In this document: positions 46,986-59,444 of the stretch, piece after piece
Position numbering within the stretch: position 1 is the first letter of the stretch
Layout: every line of letters starts with the position of its first letter
NCBI RefSeq assembly: GCF_013348745.1
Contig: NZ_CP054666.1
Location: 372,001 to 436,000, forward strand
Length of the DNA: 64,000 nucleotides
Reading direction: 5' to 3'
Source: Mycoplasma sp. OR1901
GTDB taxonomy: Bacteria; Bacillota_I; Bacilli_A; Mycoplasmatales; Metamycoplasmataceae
Program-made: the position numbers and the translations under genes
Notes under the pieces: model-generated
What the model saw: only the letters and a program-made list of their open reading frames with translations
What the model was told of the DNA's origin: nothing
Databases searched by the model: none

Positions 46986-49173
46986 GGTTTTTTCTAAATT
47001 GTTCGTCTTTTTCTTTTTTAGCAATAAACTCTGGGTATAAAGAAGCTAAACAACAATCTACTTTTCCTTCTACTAAATCAACACCTAAAATTACAACATC
47101 AACAAAATCACCTATAGTAAATGTTTTTTTAGTTTTTGTACCGGTTAATTTTGTTAAGGTGTCATTCGCTTCATAAATATCATCAATTAAAGATGTTTTG
47201 TGAACTAAACCACTTGCTTTAAAGTCAAATTCTACAAAGAATCCAAAGTTTAAAACACTTAAAATTTGAACTTTATATTTTTTACCAACTTGGTTTTTCA
47301 AGAATTCAGCAAATTTTAGGTCATTTACGTTTCTTTCGATTTGAACTGCTTTTTGTTCTGCTTTAGTATTTAAATCACCAAAAGTAATAACTTTAGATCT
47401 ATATTCTTCAACTTGATCTTGTTTTTTATCGAATAAAAAGTTTCTGATAACTCGATGAATTACTAAATCTGGATATCTACGTATTGGACTTGTGAAGTGA
47501 CAATAGTGTTCTGAAGCTAATCCAAAGTGACCAATATTTTCTGGTGAATAAATAGCTTTTTGCATTGTTCTTAGGAACATTAATTTAATAAAATCATCGT
47601 TTCTATATTCTTTAATTTTTTCAACGATTTTTGAAAAATTCTTTGGTGTTAATTTGTTAAAGTTTAAATCTTGTGATTTGATACCTATCGCTTCAAGGGT
47701 ATTTTTTAAGTTTGTTATTTTTTCTTGATCAGGTAATTCGTGTATACGATATAAAACAGGAAGTTTTTTGTCGTATAAGTATTTTGCAACAGTTTCATTT
47801 GCTCTAACCATAAAGTCTTCAATTAAAACTTCTGAAAAACCACGTTCATTAATTAAAATATGACTAACTCTTCCTTCGCTATCAAGTTTAATTTTAGGTT
47901 CAACTATTTCGAAGTCAACATAACCTTGATTTGTTTTGAATTTATGTAAAATTAAACTTAACTCTTTTGCTTCATTTAACATTACTTTAAGTTCATCAAC
48001 ACTATTTTTTTGTTCTTGAGTAAAGCCTAAATCGTTTTCATTATAGTATTTATCTACTTGTTTATAGGTAAGTCTAAATTTACTTTCAATAATTCCTTGG
48101 AATATTTCAACATTTACATTATTACCGAATTGATCAATTTCCATTTCACAAGCAATAACAAATCTTTTTTCATTTGGATTAAGTGAACAAATTCCGTTTG
48201 ATAATCCGAATGGTAACATTGGAATAACTCTATCAACTAAATAAATACTTGTACCACGTTTAAGTGCCTCGTTATCGATTTCGGTTCCTTCTTTTACGTA
48301 GTGAGAAACATCGGCAATATAAACTCCTAAAAAATAATTTCCGTTATCTAGTTTTTTAACATAGATAGCATCATCAAAGTCTTTAGTTTCGTCACCATCG
48401 ATTGTAACGATCATTTTATCTGTTAGATCAATTCTTCTTGAAAGATCCTCATTTTCGATAGTTTCAGGTATATTTGAAATTTCAGTATCTAAAATTTCAG
48501 GGAAATTGTTAGGTGCTTTAATTTGTTCTAAATATGATTTTACATAAACCATTGGATCGGCTTCGTTTGTTATAACTTTACTAATTTCGATTAGTACGTT
48601 TTTAGAATCATATCTTAAAATTTTAGCAACAACTAAGTCGTTAAGTTTAATTGGAACTAAGTTAGGAACAATGGTTCAAGTTAAACTTTTCATTTTAGCT
48701 TCAACAGGAACAAAATAATTAGTATTATTTTTTAGTTTTATAAAACCAACAATTTCATCATTACCACGTTCTAGTATTTCTACGACAACTCCACTGGTTA
48801 AGTCTGCTTTATCCCCTTTTGGATTTTTAAAAACTTTAACTTTAACCTTGTCGTTATGCAATGCGCTATTAAAATTAAAATTTCTAATATAAACACTATC
48901 TTTAGTGTTATTTTCTTCGTCAATGTTATAATCAACAAATCCAAACTGGCCTTTATTATTTACGTTTAATACACCTTCGATTACATCTACTAAAATTGGT
49001 GCATAATATTCATCATTATTATTTTTGAAAATTCTATATTCTTTTTGTAATTGAGATAGTATTTTTGTTAATTTATGATTATCTTTAGGTAGAATTCTAA
49101 AATGCTTAGCAATGCTTAGAAAACTCCTAGATTTTTCACTTTGTATATATGATACAACTTTTTCTATATCCAT
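46957..49173 (-). CDS. rnr: Ribonuclease R
   Basis: A 738-residue 3'-5' exoribonuclease of the RNB family. An N-terminal winged-helix/cold-shock region (1-200) is followed by the catalytic centre 'TIDGDETKDFDDAIYVKKL' with the Asp cluster, 'FGLASEHYCHFTSPIRRYPDLVIHR', and a C-terminal S1 domain with a basic tail. In mycoplasmas RNase R is the only processive 3' exonuclease and handles rRNA and tRNA maturation. One TGA (Trp) at residue 166. Follows secG by 6 bases. Confidence 0.96.
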
Positions 49174-49179
49174 TTATTT

Positions 49180-49413
49180 TTAACTTAAGACGGCTTTAAG
49201 TATTATTGCTAAAGCAAATAAAATAAATCCAAAAAACATCATTGAATATTTTAAAACCTTCTTAATTCCCCTTTCTTTTGAGTTTTTAAACAATTCTAAA
49301 TCGCCTGAACCAACTAGTGCACCTGAGAACCCATTTGAGTCAGGTGACATAGCGAAGGAAATGAGAATAATTATAAAACTAGATAATATTAATATTACTG
49401 TTAAAATTGTCAT
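49180..49413 (-). CDS. secG: Preprotein translocase subunit SecG
   Basis: A 77-residue protein with two hydrophobic segments (1-22 and 55-76) around 'SPDSNGFSGALVGSGDLELF', the standard SecG layout. It aids SecYEG export and would serve the many lipoproteins here. First gene of the operon with rnr; secG-rnr adjacency is common in Firmicutes. A TATACT at 49443-49448 (minus) and AAGGAG precede it. Confidence 0.92.
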   Translation of the reverse strand: MTILTVILILSSFIIILISFAMSPDSNGFSGALVGSGDLELFKNSKERGIKKVLKYSMMFFGFILFALAIILKAVLS

Positions 49414-49442
49414 TTTTACTCCTTAATATATACTTTATTTAA

Positions 49443-49677
49443 AGTATAACACAATTATTATTTAAAGTTAGTTAAATGTTAATGACTTTGAAATCTTTTT
49501 CGCAAAAATAATTAATTTATTGGAATTAGTCATTTTTTCATGATTTTTCAAAATCGTATTTTTAGCCGTTTATGCCTATAATATAGTGTTAAAAGGCTAA
49601 ATAAAAAAAACTTTTTTAAAATTTTAAAGTTTTATAATAGTTGTAATATAAGGTTACTTTTTAATAAAGGAGATTTT
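49443..49677. promoter_or_regulatory. Divergent promoter region, secG (minus) and transglutaminase-like lipoprotein (plus)
   Basis: The minus strand has TATACT at 49443-49448. The plus strand has TATAAT at 49633-49638 and AAAGGAG just before the ATG at 49678. TTAGCC (49562-49567) and GGCTAA (near 49595-49600) could form a long-loop hairpin in between. The rest is A/T-rich. Confidence 0.5.
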
Positions 49678-51738
49678 ATGAACAAAAATATTAAAAAACA
49701 TATCTTATTAAGTGTATTCTGTGTCTCACCCTTAATTGGAGCAATTTCTTGCTCTAATACTAAAACAGAAAACACAAACATTTCTAAAAGTGTAGTTGAT
49801 CAAAAAGAAAGTGAAAATAAAGATTCAAAAAACAACACTTTAAATGAAGTTCCGGATAATACTGAAAAAGTTACTGATGGAAATACCAAAAATAATCAAG
49901 AAGCTTCTGAAGAGAATAATTTAGAAAACCCAAATGAAAATAACGAAAGTGAAGTTTCAAATGAAGAAGGTAGTGAAGTTGGTTCAAATAACAACGAAGA
50001 AGTTGACACTAAACAAAACATTATCAACAAAAGTAATGTAGAAATTGAGCTAAAAAATAATAATGAATTATTAGTGGCACAAGAAAAGTTTCAAGAAATA
50101 AAAAATAGAATTAAATATTTTGAATCAGTTAAATTTAATGTTCCTCATTATTTTGCTTTTGTAAAAAACATGGGACCAAACGGTCAAATGAATTTTGAAA
50201 ATGAAAATCAGACTACAAAACTTGATGATTTAATTTCATATGTTAATGAATTAAATAGTATCACTAAAGAAAATTTAAATTCTGAAACATTTATAAAACT
50301 AAAAGATGAATTTGATATTTTAGATGATCAAATTAATCAAATTGATGAGAGAAACAACAAACCTACAGTAGTTTTTAACTCAAAACCAAATTCAGAAGAA
50401 ATTAAAAAAGAAATTATTAAAGAGTTTGAAAAGTTACAAAAAGATGATTTTTTCAGAGTTGTTTATGATACAAAAAATAATTCAATAAGTATTGATGAAA
50501 TGTACAAAATTTATACTGATTTAATTTATAACGAATATTATAAATTTCCTTATTTATCAGTAGGTTCTGCTGCTACAGTTAACTTTAAAGAAAAAGATGG
50601 AAACGTATTTGTTTTCTCTGGTTCAAGCAACAAATTAAGTACTGATGCTAAAAAAGCGATGGTAGAATATGTAAAAGGCGGACTAAACTTGGTAAACGAA
50701 AAAATGTCCGTTTATGAAAAAGTGTTTGCTTTAACTAGTTATGTAGATGATAAGTTAAATTATATGAATCGATCAACTGGTCTTGATGATGCATATTTAA
50801 AACATTGAGGAGTTTGCAAGGAATATGTAGAACAAGCTGCTATTTTATATTCTATGGCAGGCTTAGAATTCAGAATAATTACTGGTGAACAACACATTTG
50901 ATTTACATTTAAAAACGAACAAAATAAATGATTTATAACTGATCCAACTCATTTAGACCCTGGTAATGTTGATGTTGATTATCCTGCTGTTTTTCAAGGT
51001 AGTGCAAAATTAATTTCTAAATTAACTGAAATGTTCAAATTTGATAGACATTTAGTTTGAGACGAAAAAATTAACGGTGTTGATCCAAAGCTTTTAGATG
51101 AAGTTAATAACAACATAACACAACAAGAAAGTTATTCGTTATTTAATAAATTTATAGATACAAAAAATGAATCTAACTATCATTTTTACGATGGTAAAGT
51201 GTTTTTAGTTTCGAAAGGATCATTAAGTTGATTCGATTCAAAAGGAACTAAAAAAATTAATAAATTAACTATAGATGGTTTTGATAACAATGAACTTTTA
51301 AACCTACAAGCAAGCTATAAAAATCATATTTATATTATAAAAAATAGCGGAAATAACCAAGAAATATATGATTATAATATTGATAATAATTTAATTAAAA
51401 AAGTTGAAGATTTAACTAATAAAATTGATGATTTTGAATATCTATTCAAAGATAACAAATTAATACTTCAAACCCGAATGAGTTCTAATAAAATTTCAGA
51501 GTTAGATATAATAAATGATTCTAAAAATAATGATACTTATTACGATTTACAATTAAAACTAAAATTATATTATCTAAAATTTGGATTGTTTTTTGTTAAA
51601 GGTTCGAATTCTGAATACGATGAAATCTTAAATAAATTGAATGAATTAGAACGAAAAATCAAAAATAAGGATGAAATCAGTCAAATAAAAACAGACTTAA
51701 ATTCAATGATTGAAAAGATAGATTATGCTATTAAATAG
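49678..51738 (+). CDS. Transglutaminase-like surface lipoprotein
   Basis: A 686-residue lipoprotein, lipobox Cys25 ('IGAISCS'), then an acidic Asn/Glu/Ser-rich linker to about residue 125. The core near 355-425 has the transglutaminase/protease triad order: Cys380 in 'GVCKEYVEQAAILY', His406 in 'GEQHIWFTF' and Asp422 in 'FITDPTHLDPG'. This fold acts as a cysteine peptidase, amidase or crosslinking enzyme; which one is unknown. The C-terminal 200 residues look like a beta-rich domain ('HIYIIKNSGNNQEIYDYN') and a final coiled coil. It lies 250 bases before mib on the same strand, so a role in handling host proteins is plausible. Confidence 0.85.
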
Positions 51739-51875
51739 CGATTATTACAAATTAGAATAAAAATCCATCATATTTTTATTTAGTAAAAATTACTTTTAAA
51801 CTTTTATCCCTATATTTTAGGCAAAAAAGTAATTGAATTTAATATGTAAAATACTTCTTTTTTATTTTAAAGTGT

Positions 51876-51986
51876 TATAATCACTTCATAATAAGGAGAG
51901 CATATATATATATAAGTCTATTTAAATAGACTGCAAAACAAAGTTTATAAAAGAATGCTTATAAATTAAAAATTAAGGAGGTATTT
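51876..51986 (+). promoter_or_regulatory. mib promoter and leader with AT repeat and palindrome
   Basis: TATAAT at 51876-51881 is followed by AAGGAGAG (51892-51899) that serves no visible gene, an AT dinucleotide repeat of six and a half units (51902-51914), and the perfect 18-base palindrome AGTCTATTTAAATAGACT (51915-51932). The true ribosome binding site AAGGAGG sits just before the ATG. The repeat is a possible slippage site. The upstream 51739-51875 has only a weak long-loop hairpin (51788-51834). Confidence 0.5.
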
Positions 51987-54362
51987 ATGTACTTTGTTAA
52001 AAGAAAAAAATTAATTTCTCTTTTACTAGTTGCTGCCACAGCCATGTCTAGTGGTGCGGTAGCGACTTTAATCTATAACTTTACAAAAAATTCTAGTGGC
52101 GAACAGTTTAACTACATTAATAAACAAAAAAGCCCGAATTTAATAAATAAAGAGGAACTTGAATTAAATAATAAAAAAATAATTAATTCAAACATAGATC
52201 TTAATTTAAAAGAAATTGAGAAAAAAGAACCTTTAGTTATAGAAAAACCAAAAGAAGAAGTTAAAAAAGAAAAAATTATAATAAAACCAATTGAAAGACC
52301 GATTGAAAAACCTAAGGTGATTGAAAAACCGAAGCCAAAACCAATCGAACAACCAAAACCAATTGAAAAACCAATCGAACCACCTGCTCCTAAACCAGAC
52401 CCAGTTCCAGAACCTGAGCCTGAAATAGTTCCGGAACCAAAACCTGGAACAGCAGACACTTATATTGAAGTGGAAGGTGTTAGAGTTAAGGCAAAATTAA
52501 AAGGTGTTAAACAACGTCAAATTTCTAGTTACGATAGAGTTAACAAAATTGCTAACAGAGAAGAGTATGTTGCTGTTTTATCCGGAGAATTAATCAGTAT
52601 TGAAGTTACTGAAGAGTTAAGAAATAAAGTAATTAATAATGCTGCCGCTCACGCGAGAGCTTTAAGAGAAGGTAAAGCAGCTACTGGTATTCTTGGATAT
52701 GCAAATGAAATTGCTAGTTTGGTTGAATCAGGTGAAAAAACAGCTACTGATTTAGATTGAGCTTTAAACAGAAATGAAAATAACAACTGAAACTGAAGAA
52801 ATGAATACTGAACTTTCCAACTTTTAATTGAACATGGTAATTTCCAAGAGTTTCTAACTGAAGACGCTAAAATTAAATACCCTCAAATGCTTGCGGAGAA
52901 AAAATTCGTAAATGAATTACACCGTAAGATATGAATTATCAAGAATTTAGATTTTTCTAAGTTTACAAAAATGGCACCTGAAGGAGATAGATTCTTGAAA
53001 AAAGGTATGGTTTTAGACCCACGTAGTGCTTACTTAAATGCTAATGGTGAATGAACTTCAAGTGGTTGAAGTGGACCAAAACAATTTAATGGTGTCATCA
53101 TGGAAAGAGAACGTAATAACAGCCAAAAACGTGCCTTCGACTATGATACAGCTTGAGGAAGAAGCCCTGAAGAAATTCAAAACGGTACATACCCAGGTTG
53201 AAGTAAAGTACAAATTAATCCTGACTATGATCCTAATTTTAAAGAATTTAAAATTGGAAATATCGATGGTTTAAATATTTTTTCAATGCAAAGAGATGGT
53301 GAACCAAAAAAAGAAGAAGGTTATATTAACCAAGGTTATGTTGTTGAAATAGACGCTTCTAAGAGCGGTGCTTACGAACGTACAAAAACACTTGTTAAAC
53401 AACTTACTGATAAAAAAGTTAATGTTACATCTTACAGAATTAAACACATGGGTAAAGCGGATGCTGGCCAAAACTTTAAAGAAATATTATCTGCCTTACC
53501 AACTGATTTAAGACAACTTGAATTATATTTTGATGCCGGTGCTACAAACACTTCATCATTAATCGCTTTAGAAGATAAAAGAATTAAAGAGTTATCACTT
53601 TATACAGATGGTAATGCATCACTTGATAGTTGAAGCATTAACCCTTGAGCTTTAAAAGAAACAGCTTGAGTTAATACAATTGATTACAATAATGCTGGTG
53701 GATTTGCAAAAGGTGTTACAGTTATATCTAGAATTACATTTGATACTCTTGCTTTTGAAGAAAGCGATATTAAAAAAGAATTCGGTGATGATCATGAAGA
53801 TAAAAAATTCGAGAGAATTAACCAAGGTCTTAGACGTGCTTACTGAGTAAGAAATAATGAAGCTATTTTCCAAAGTATGGGCCCTGGTTTAAACCCTGAC
53901 CACAATGAAAAAGGAAACGGATACCCAATGGGACTTGATTTTGGTAGAGCGCCAAGTATTAGAACTTTAAGAGGTTTAGTGTTTAAAGATATCATAAAAC
54001 CACAAAACGGAAGCAGACAAGTTCAAAGAGTAAATTTTGCTAATAATGAAGAAAATTACAAGCTTAAGTTAATTGATTTAGAAAAAGCAGGATTTGAGAA
54101 CTTCATACCAAAAATCCCTGGTGTACAAGAACCAAAAATTACATTCACTAATGGAAATGCAACAAAATACTTATTAATTACTGATAATGGTGAAATTACT
54201 TCTAAAGGTATTCAAAACATTACTAAATTCTTTGATTTAGCTAAAAACTTAGACAGAACAATAAGAGTTGCCAAAGGTAATACAAGTACAATAGAATCAC
54301 TTAAAAGATATGGTTATACAGTCGAAGAAGTCGATGTAGATAACCCATTTGTATTTTCATAG
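51987..54362 (+). CDS. mib: Mycoplasma immunoglobulin-binding protein (MIB)
   Basis: A 791-residue surface protein of the 'immunoglobulin-blocking virulence protein' family. The N-terminal anchor is 'LISLLLVAATAMSSGAVATLIYNF' without a lipobox, followed by a Pro/Lys/Glu stalk (about 83-157, repeats of EKPKP/IEKP type) and the long Ig-binding region with Leu-rich-repeat-like segments ('LRQLELYFDAGATNTSSLIALEDKRIKELSLY'). In the M. mycoides model MIB grips the antibody light chain and recruits the protease MIP. At least ten TGA are Trp. Its TAG stop overlaps the MIP ribosome binding site. Confidence 0.93.
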
Positions 54363-54371
54363 GAGGAAACA

Positions 54372-57300
54372 ATGAATTTTATTAAGAAAAATAAAATATT
54401 TTTAGGTTTTGCAAGTTTATCATTGTTGTCTGTCGCTATATCGTGTTCAAATAATTCAAAAGTTGAAAATAATAAAACAAAAAAACAAAATTTAACCGAT
54501 AAAAAAAGTGAATTAAAAAAACTTTTAAGTGATGATATCTTAAATATTGGTTCTGATCAAAAAAGTGATTTTGAAACAAAAATTGAAAATGCAAAAAGTT
54601 TTAATGAGTTAAATAAAATATCAGCCGATTTAAATAAAATCAAAGAGTCATCAATTGGTGCTAAAAGTATTGAGGAATTAAAAACATACGCAATTAACCA
54701 ATTATCTAATTTAAGAGATATAAAAAACTATGAATCTAAAATTACTTTAGCAAACGAAAAAGCAAGTTTAGTGAATATTATTAAAGAAATTGAGGAAGAA
54801 GTTTCAAAACAGGGCGATTTTCAAGATTCTGATAAAGAAAGATCAAAAACAGAATTTAATAAATTAGTGAGTGAAGATTCTTTTGCAGAAGTTTCTGTAT
54901 TTGAATTATATAATCCTACTCCTAATTTTTTAGGTCCACAACCTAGAACTAAAAATGAAGTTCTACCTACTGCTTTTATTAAGAACTTATCTTTATGAAA
55001 AGCAAAAGTAAAACCTAAATATTCATGATTTTTAGATACGTCCATTACAAATGCAAGATATGAAACTACTGCGGCCAAAGCTAACCAAAGTGGTGAACTT
55101 CTTGTAAGTATAACCTTTTTCAATAAGTTTGACGATTCACAAGTGAATACTAAAACATTTAAGATTTCTGGGTTTAAATCTAATCCTCAAGGTTTAGATG
55201 ATGACGGAACTATTTTAACAAGCAATACTGAAAGATTGAGTACTCCTGATGAACAATATGTAGCTTTAGATCAAAAAGAAAGATTCAATCTTGATGACTC
55301 TAAATATGTTACAGTATTAAAAGAACAACTAAGGGTTAGTGATTGAAAAAATCTTCGTAAGGATGCTAACACAACAACAGAAGAACAAGTTAAAAAATAT
55401 AATGAAAAAGCTAAAGAAGTTGGCTTAAGTTCATATGAATCAACGGCTTTAAAAGGTTTTTCATTACCTAAATATAAAGCAGATGGTAGTTTTGAAGGGT
55501 TCAGTATTAATACTGAAAGATTAATACCTATGGGTCCTACATGAGCTGATGCTTTAGGTGGACGTAGTACATATCAAATTGGTGGTCTTTCAAGAAGAAT
55601 TACTAATAAAAACTATTTAAATATTGCTAAACAATCTTATTCAGTTTCATTTAGTAACCAAAAAGTTACTGAATTAGAAAGTGAGAAATTGGTAATCCAA
55701 AGAGATTTACAATTTAAAGATCATTTAGAAAAGTTTGCAGAAAATATTAAAGATCAAACAAATAGAGAAAAATATTTACAACTTATTAAAGATGCTAAAT
55801 CAAATCCATATTACTTAAAACAACATGAAGCAGCAATTTGAGATATTATAGCAAGTGAAAATACACCACAATTTGCAAGCGATACTTATGTTAAATACTT
55901 AAATGGTGAACGTGAATTTTATAACGAAATAGTCGATAAATTAGATGTTAGACAAGATACAAAAGATAATCTTAAAAAAGAAATTGCCAATTTAAATCAA
56001 TTTTACAATGTAGAAAGATTAGGAAATGATGGGACAACTCCATCAGGAACAATGTGAATTATGGATTATGAAATTCCTGCGGATGGAAAATATCCTACAA
56101 AATTTTATTTTGGAACTAACTTACATGTTGCTGATAGTATTTCTAAAAAAAGAAATTTATTCAGTGGTTTAGGTTTAATTAGATTAAATGGTGATAACAA
56201 TGGTATTTTCAATAATTTCAAAATTATCGAAATGGAAGTTGAAAACGAAACATTTACTAGCTTTATGTTAAATCCTGAGGTGATTAATGTTGTTTTTGAT
56301 GGTAGGGATTATTTAAACACTAGTCCAAAAGATTTCATTACAGAATCACAAAAAAGTGCTTTCAATGATGCTGAAGAATTCTTAGATTTTGCAGTTATTG
56401 AAATTGATTTTTCAAAAGTTGATTTCAATAAAATGTTTGCACAAGGTTCTAAATCTTTAGAATTTGAAAAAGAGAAATCAAAAGAAAATTTTGCGGCATG
56501 AGTAACTAACAATTATGCAAAATGAGAAGATAAAGATAAAGCTAAATTTAAATCAGAATCATATCTTAAAAACTATAAAAAAATTGAATTTCCACTTGCT
56601 ACAAAAGGTCAATACGATTGAAGCAAACTAGATCAAATTTTTGCTTTAGGATTCCCTAAATCAATTAGTAAAGGTTTTTATGATTATTTCTTTAAACCTT
56701 ATATAGATGATGATCAAAAAGAACGTGGTGAATGAAGTCACTCGCTTTGAACTAATGCTGATCATAAATTTTATGATATTCAAGTTACTGAAGATGGACC
56801 ACAAGGTGATATCGATTTAATTAATAGAGGTAATTTCTTATCATATAACATTGGATTTAGATCATTTGCTTATAAACCAGGTTTAACAGATGCTTTCTTA
56901 GCTGCACCACTTGTTGGTGAAAATCCTGATCCTATTAAAAATATGTATGTATCAACTCAAGATGATAAAAAATACATTAATTATGGTTTAGAATATTTAC
57001 CACGTTGATTTACTCCAGGATTCGGAGCTAGTGGTTCAAGTTTAAGAACACAAAATAATGAAATTGTTGCTATTTACCATGCTACAAACCCAGGTTCAAA
57101 TACCGGTTTAGCTGCTGCATTTAGATCTGAAGGTTTTGATTATAATGGTATGTTTGGTAATTATAAATTACCACAATATGACTTAATTTATGGTGGTGGA
57201 AAAGAACAAAAAAATTCATATCGCCAAGCTATGTTGAAATTAAATGAAAATAACCCAAATGCAAAAACTTATTTATTCCCTGAAGGTTTCAATAAAATTC

Positions 57301-57383
57301 CTAAAGAATTCGAATTTAAAGAAACTGATGGTTATATAAAGTTTGCGGACCAAACTAAACAAGAGAAAGGAAAAAATGAATAA
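54372..57383 (+). CDS. mip: Mycoplasma immunoglobulin protease (MIP)
   Basis: A 1003-residue lipoprotein (lipobox Cys25, 'SVAISCS') of the DUF31 serine protease family. After a helical N-terminal region of about 160 residues, the trypsin-like triad can be placed: His585 in 'GTNLHVADS', Asp672 in 'EFLDFAVIEID' and Ser887 in 'GFGASGSSLRTQ'. With MIB it cuts the heavy-chain variable part from bound IgG. It starts 6 bases after AGGAGG formed by the mib stop, so mib and mip are translationally coupled; its last 8 bases overlap the first X0 ATPase gene. Confidence 0.94.
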
Positions 57384-58956
57384 TACTACATTTGAAAATA
57401 AACGAATTTATTCTGATTATAAATCACATTTAACTTCAAATTCAAGAAGTAGATTGATTTTAACTTATAAATTTATTTTAATTTTATTTTTTCTGGTAAG
57501 TATTTTGGCAATGTTTTTTATGATAAAAAAATCATTGTTTCCAGAAGTTTATATAGATGATTGAAGAAACTTATTTAAGTTTGACGATCAATATAGAGAA
57601 CAAAATGCAGTTATATTAGTACGTTTTAGTACGTTAATGTTTGTGTTTTTATTTTCGATATTTAAAAACTACAAAAATATTAGTACACAAAAAGAAAAAA
57701 TGAAGCATTATGTATTCTTTTATGTTGCTTATTTATTATTATCAATAGCTTCTGTTGTTTTAATGTTTACTTACACATATTGAAACAACTACATTGAATT
57801 AGAAAGTGGTGAAGTAGTTACACAAATAGTTCCATATGAGTGAAATCAAATTTTATCACTTACACTAATACTAATTCCGTTATTATTAATTAATGTAGCT
57901 TTTGAGGTTTACAATTATATTTATAAAAGAAAATCAGAGCCTTTATTATATTCATCAGTAACAAGCTTTGTAATTCAAATTGTTTCACAATTCTTACTTG
58001 TACTTGCAGTAATTATAATTGCTCAATTATGAGCTAATCCAACTCTAATTGAAGCTGGCACACAAGAGGTTACACTTGAAAGCGGCGAAGTAGAAGTTAA
58101 AACAATAACTAAACCAGTGTTTATGTTCCAAGACAACGCAACATGAACACAAATCGAAACATTATTCACAACAAAAAAACCATTAAACTTATTTATTATT
58201 ATTATATTATTTGTTGTGTTTGGTTTTCTAATTTTAGGTTCAAACATTAGAAGTTTATCTAAATTATCAGAAAAGAATTTATTATCACGTAACAATAAAG
58301 ATAAATTTATTTTATCTATAACATTATTCTTATCAATGTTAATTTATTTAGTGTATGTTGCTATAACAACAGATATTAATCAAGTTTTCAATGTTATCGG
58401 AGATAAAAATGTTTATGATCTTGCTTACCTATCAATAATTGGTATTGCTTTAGTGATAACTATTATTTACTTTGTTATTTTAAGTTCTAGAAAAAATAAA
58501 TTTAAGAGTTACATAACAAATACAATTATCTTATCTATTACACAAACATTATTATGAACTTTACTTGTAATTTCATCTGCATTACTTAGTGATAAAACAG
58601 ATTGAAATATCTACAATATAATTGTTATATCAACACTATCTATAGCAATTTATATTCATTATTTACTAAAAAATAAAACACTATCAAAAATGACATCAAC
58701 ATTAATCTTTGTTTCAATATTTGTTCAAACAATCTTAATGTTTATATTCGGATTAAATCAAATTTTACTTTCAAATGAGAATTTTGTTTTAATCTCTGTT
58801 CCAACATTTTTACCATTATTCAAATTAATGTCAATATTTAACTTTGTTATTGTTTTCGCTTTTCTAATGTATATTGTGATTTATTCAATGTATACATTAA
58901 CAAAAATTGAAAAAGATAAGAAAAAAGAAAGGGTTTCTAAATATGTGAAAAAATAA
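57376..58956 (+). CDS. F1-like X0 ATPase-associated membrane protein (MSC_0624 family)
   Basis: A 526-residue polytopic protein with about 11-12 hydrophobic helices and several loops rich in Lys and Asn; in-frame TGA read as Trp. By order and topology it matches the membrane protein leading the F1-like X0 cluster of mycoplasmas. It may form part of the X0 moiety. The first 8 bases overlap mip, which ties the ATPase to MIB-MIP in one transcript. No enzymatic motif seen. Confidence 0.8.
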
Positions 58957-59443
58957 GAAAAAACAAACACAAGAAGAAAAACAACTTTTTGATCTATATT
59001 CTAATTACAAAGAAAAAGTTAATAGTCCTAAATACTTATCAAACAAAAAAATTATGGCAACTGTGCTTTTAAAAAATAATTTAGGTTTTAACTCGAAAGA
59101 ATATAAAGAATTTAGTAATAATTTAGATTTAGCTATAAAAAATAAACACGATATTATTTTTAAAGATTTTGTTATTAATTTTAATCTTAATCTTAAATTT
59201 AGTTCTAACGTTTTAGTGCCTAATATTGTTAATAAAGAATCATCAAATGATTATTCACTAAATTTAACAAAAAGTAGTAATCCTGTTGTTCAAAGGTTAT
59301 ATGATTTATTAAATTCAGAAATTGATTCACTTTTAAAAAATGGATTTGTTTTAGAAATTTTACCAAACACAGCTTTCTTTTTAGATGCCAACTCACAGCA
59401 ACTTAAAGTTTTCTTTGATAAAAAAATTGTAGTAGAGATTTAA
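58943..59443 (+). CDS. F1-like X0 ATPase-associated protein, DUF2714-type (MSC_0623 family)
   Basis: A 166-residue soluble protein with basic N-terminus ('MWKNKKKQTQEEKQLFD', TGA at residue 2) and no membrane segment. It sits second in the cluster, where DUF2714 proteins are found in other mycoplasmas; I assign it by position and size more than by sequence. It overlaps the membrane protein by 14 bases and ends one base before the gamma-like gene. Confidence 0.7.
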
Positions 59444-59444
59444 A

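Noticed and set aside
52112..52459. Gly/Ser-rich frame on the minus strand opposite mib
   Set aside because: It is the complement of the Pro/Lys/Glu stalk repeats; no start signals.
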